Shown piece after piece: positions 61,040-64,000 of a stretch of DNA of 64,000 bases. Position numbers and translations under genes: made by a program. How positions within the stretch are numbered: position 1 is the stretch's first letter; each line of letters starts with the position of its first letter. The stretch is from Smittia aterrima (Eukaryota > Arthropoda > Insecta > Diptera > Chironomidae), in the NCBI GenBank assembly GCA_033063855.1, contig CP093831.1:17546001-17610000 (forward strand), in the 5' to 3' direction. The notes beneath the pieces are model-generated. The model was not told the origin of the DNA, did no database searches, and worked only from the letters and a program-made list of their open reading frames with translations.

Positions 61040-61645
61040 TTGAATTTACGAACCTCAAGTTGCTGTCATCACAATGTCATTGACCCAACTGACTTTAAAG
61101 CCTTATTCGATCTTGGGAAAGATTTCGGCAGTTTTTATAGCCCGGAAGTATACAGAACGTGGGAGTTGCAGAAAGGTTATTCACGTCAAATACATTCGCG
61201 ATCTAAGGTGTTTTCTCATACCCCAAAAACGATTCTGGTTAAGCAGTTGGAAGATTTCACGCAATTTTTGCGACATCATCGAATCCAAACTTTGGCAACA
61301 AAATTTCATTCATTATTGGTAACATCAAACAACCGAATTGCTATAAATGATGATCCCGATTGGTTTGTCTTCAACAAACAGCAGATTGGTCACTATCGAG
61401 TTAATTATGATTTCGAAAACTGGCAAAGCATCATTCAAATTCTCAATAGCAACAATGACCAACAAATCGACGTCCTCATTCGCGCTCAGCTTATCGACGA
61501 CGCAATGGCTTTTGCCAATGCCGGTTTGATTGATTTCGAAACGGCATCTGGTGTTTTGATGTATTTGCGGCATGAAACTGATTACATTCCATGGGCTTCA
61601 GCCTCGGTCCACTCTAATCGGCTCAATGAACTGTTCGGAGGTTGA
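61040..61645 (+). pseudogene. Aminopeptidase N C-terminal fragment (copy 2)
   Basis: A 201-codon open stretch without a usable start. It matches the M1 region from the domain-III border to the ERAP1-C domain: YRTWELQKGYSRQIHSRSK, WFVFNKQQIGHYRVNYDFE, RAQLIDDAMAFANAGLIDFE and YLRHETDYIPWASAS. It is clearly similar to the block at 59340-59626 in pseudogene 1 but less decayed. No N-terminal, GAMEN or HExxH part belongs to it in this window. It could be a remnant or one exon of a gene whose other exons are lost. Confidence 0.75.
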
Positions 61646-62173
61646 AACGAGAAGTTTACGAGTTCAAAATATGAGCTCGTATAAAAAGGCTTTGTTGTTA
61701 ATCTTTTAAAACCTTCATGAAACATTTGTCGACTAATATAGTTTAATATCATCAATTAAACTCGAAATGATATAATTATCATCGTGATACAAAACAATCT
61801 ATATAGGAAGCGTTTATAAGCTTTACGTTAAGACTCCAACTTTGATAATACTTGAAACTAAAACTGAATCACACAATCAAGAGTCAAGTGTAGCACTGAC
61901 GACACAAGGCGCTTCTTCAGAAATCTTTTTATTACGTCTTATCGCGGTGATTGTATTTAATTCATTTTCAATGAATCACTTTGATTGATTGTTGAGTAGA
62001 GCTTATGAAATACGGTAGTGATCAGATTAATATATCTTATCGTTTAACTAATTGAGCCAACCATAAAAATTTCTTCTGTAATCTCAGTTTGATAAACTCT
62101 TGTACAATCAATTTCAGCTACGACTCAACAGTTTTGTTTTAGAGTTCGCTGAGTTAGAAGTGAATTTATTGAA
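61646..62173. other. Upstream region of the M1-like gene
   Basis: No ORF; presumably contains the promoter of the gene starting at 62174. Confidence 0.5.
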
Positions 62174-64000
62174 ATGAGAGTTGAAATTAAAATTTTCTTA
62201 TTAATATTTTGCTGCTTGTTGATTTCAAGCAAAGCACAACAAATCGACGAAGAGTTTAAGCTTCCAAACACAACAAAGCCTGAGTCTTATCTCGTTATTC
62301 TAAATACAAATATCCCAACAGACACAAATAAGTTTACAGGACTTGTTTTGATTAAGATAAAAGTGTTAAAAACCACTCGAGATATATTCCTGCACAGCCG
62401 GAGTCACACAATTAAAACTTTGACGTTAAATTCAATTGAGACGCCGTTCGAAAGAGAAACCGACGATGTTATCAAAATTACATCAGGGAATAATCTTTTG
62501 GAAGGCTTATCTTATGATTTAGTCATTGATTTTCAAGGAGAATACCAACTCTCGTCTGAAGGCTTTTTCATCTCGACTTTCGTTGAGAATGTTGACGGAC
62601 CCGACCTTTACAAGTAATTTACATTTCATAAGACTTTTACATAAAGTTCTAAACGAGTTAAGTTTTCACTAGGAGACAAGCTGTGACTCATTTCCAACCC
62701 TTTTCTGCTCGCTATGCTTTTCCATGTTACGACACAGCTCAGGTGAAATGAGATTAATTAAAAGAGTGAGAAGTTTAAAATTTAATGAATTTTTTTAGGA
62801 AGAACACAGATCAAAATTTTTGGTTCAGCTCGAACACAATCTAGGCTATTCTGCGGTATCAAACATGGAATTATTTGATAGAAGTCGCTTCGGAAACCTG
62901 TTAACTTCATATTTTGGTGAAACGCCGCGACTCTCGCCGAGTTCTTTGGCTTTCTTTGTCTCAGGATTTTCAGAGATCGCCAGTGATATCAACAGCAACA
63001 TTAAGCATCTAGTGGCTGTCAGAGAAAGCGAAGTGGATAACACAGAAAAGCTCTCTGAGATATCAACGATTGTTGTTGAATCTGTTGAATCTTTCTTAGG
63101 TGTCTCACTTTCTCATAAAGTTCTTCATTCAATTTTACTTCCCGGTTACGAACGAGAGCTTGGATCATTCTACAAGCTTAATTTCTATCGGTTAGTGTTT
63201 CAAAAATTAAATCTTCATTTCTTGGAATATGATGCAAGCTTCCTCTTCTCAACGTTGAATTAAACTTTCTCCTATTACAGCGAGGATCTGATTCTCTTTA
63301 ATCCTCTCGTTTCACCGCTTTTCAAAGAGCTCACTCTCTTCAAGCTGATTACGAACGGCATAGTTTCGCAATTTATCGGGAACATTGTCACGTTCGAGTC
63401 GTGGAGTGACGCTTGGATTTTCAAAGGAATAACAAACTTCCTGGCATACGAGATCAACAGCAACGACGAGCTGTTCATTAGTGAAGTGCTTCATCCGACG
63501 CTCCAGCTGCAATCCTTCGCATCGGAATTTCCATTTTCCGCTGACGATGCTCTCAGCGATGAAGTGACTAAAAAAGGTGAAAAACTGTGAAGATTCTCTA
63601 AAGCACAAAGTTTCAATGTCACTCTCGATGTGAAATATTTCCGTTCCCACTTTTCTCTTTTTCAGCTGCTTGCACTTTTCGAATGATTTATCATGCAATA
63701 TCGAGAGAAAAATTCACACAAACACTGCAGCGTTTAATACAAGAGAAGTACGAGGATTCCTCGTCGAGGAAGCATTCAATTATACTTCCGCTCTAAGCTC
63801 ATGATTTATGGTTTTGTGATTTTCAGATCCTTCGAATCCATCACGCCCGATACGTTCTACACGTTTCTCGAGGAATCCACCAAGGGCACAATTGATTTGC
63901 GAGCAGTGATTGAGGGATTTATTAGTCAGCAACATTTCTCAGTTGTTTTTGCTCGTAATGTCAGCAATCAACTGAGAGTCATTAGAAAACCAATCGCAAT
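62174..64000 (+). CDS. Catalytically dead M1 aminopeptidase-like protein, partial (3' end beyond window)
   Basis: Exons 62174..62613, 62673..62742, 62799..63190, 63281..63576, 63666..63747 and 63827..>64000 keep one frame. A signal peptide (MRVEIKIFLLIFCCLLISSKA) leads into an M1 N-terminal domain: LPNTTKPESYLVILNTNIP, then THFQPFSARYAFPCYDTAQ (TxFEPTxARxAFPCFDEP) and TPRLSPSSLAFFVSGFSE (TPxMSTYLLAFVVSDFE). The GAMENWG position reads ELGSFYKLNFYRED. The zinc helix HELAHQWFGNLVTMxWWxDLWLNEGFA reads NGIVSQFIGNIVTFESWSDA then WIFKGITNFLAYE. All zinc ligands and the GAMEN motif are therefore lost, while the fold-defining residues persist in an undamaged frame. It is probably an extracellular or membrane-bound pseudopeptidase. 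It lies just downstream of two dead aminopeptidase copies. Confidence 0.85.

Noticed and set aside
1..64000. Search by eye for CRISPR arrays, rRNA, transposon terminal repeats and viral genes
   Set aside because: No regularly spaced repeats, rRNA-like blocks, reverse transcriptase or transposase motifs were seen; the only transposon-related signal is the THAP finger.

Overview
The window is nuclear DNA of an insect, most likely a dipteran. The genes have many short introns (about 50-70 nt) with GT-AG borders. It also holds dipteran-style divergent ionotropic receptors (IRs), a Rabex-5 gene, an EMC8/9 gene, a THAP gene, an insect EcKinase-like gene, an astacin and M1 aminopeptidase-like genes. 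The species cannot be fixed from sequence alone. Exon coordinates are conceptual: each was chosen by GT/AG borders, phase continuity and protein similarity that I could recognise by eye.

Layout. 1-432: 5' part of a DPY-30/ankyrin gene (minus), running off the left edge. 1058-7133: a 13-exon minus-strand gene encoding ankyrin repeats fused to an arginine-kinase-like domain whose catalytic residues are replaced. 7.1-11.65 kb: no supported gene. 11.66-18.53 kb: a His-rich type II membrane protein gene and three dispersed copies of an unrecognised single-pass membrane microprotein of about 66-68 aa. 18.5-21.4 kb: no supported gene. 21.46-23.48 kb: a solitary IR. 25.98-31.28 kb: a block of ordinary genes (THAP, a mucin-like membrane protein, Rabex-5, EMC8/9). 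32.05-34.54 kb: a small astacin and an EcKinase-like gene with a frame problem. 34.5-40.3 kb: no supported gene. 40.3-56.65 kb: an IR cluster with one IR pseudogene and five intact IRs, into which an elongase-like gene without its histidine box is inserted. 57.07-61.65 kb: two decayed aminopeptidase N copies. 62.17 kb to the right edge: an M1 aminopeptidase-like gene that has lost both the GAMEN and HExxH motifs.

Two themes stand out. First, three apparently intact genes are homologues of enzymes with destroyed active sites: phosphagen kinase, fatty acid elongase and M1 aminopeptidase. An astacin with an altered active-site surround sits among them. Second, the IR and aminopeptidase regions show typical birth-and-death evolution: tandem copies, a probable gene-conversion tract, intron loss, tail-to-tail CDS overlap and pseudogenes. 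The best candidates for something undescribed are the microprotein family at 12.7-18.5 kb, the ankyrin/pseudo-arginine-kinase fusion and the histidine-less elongase.
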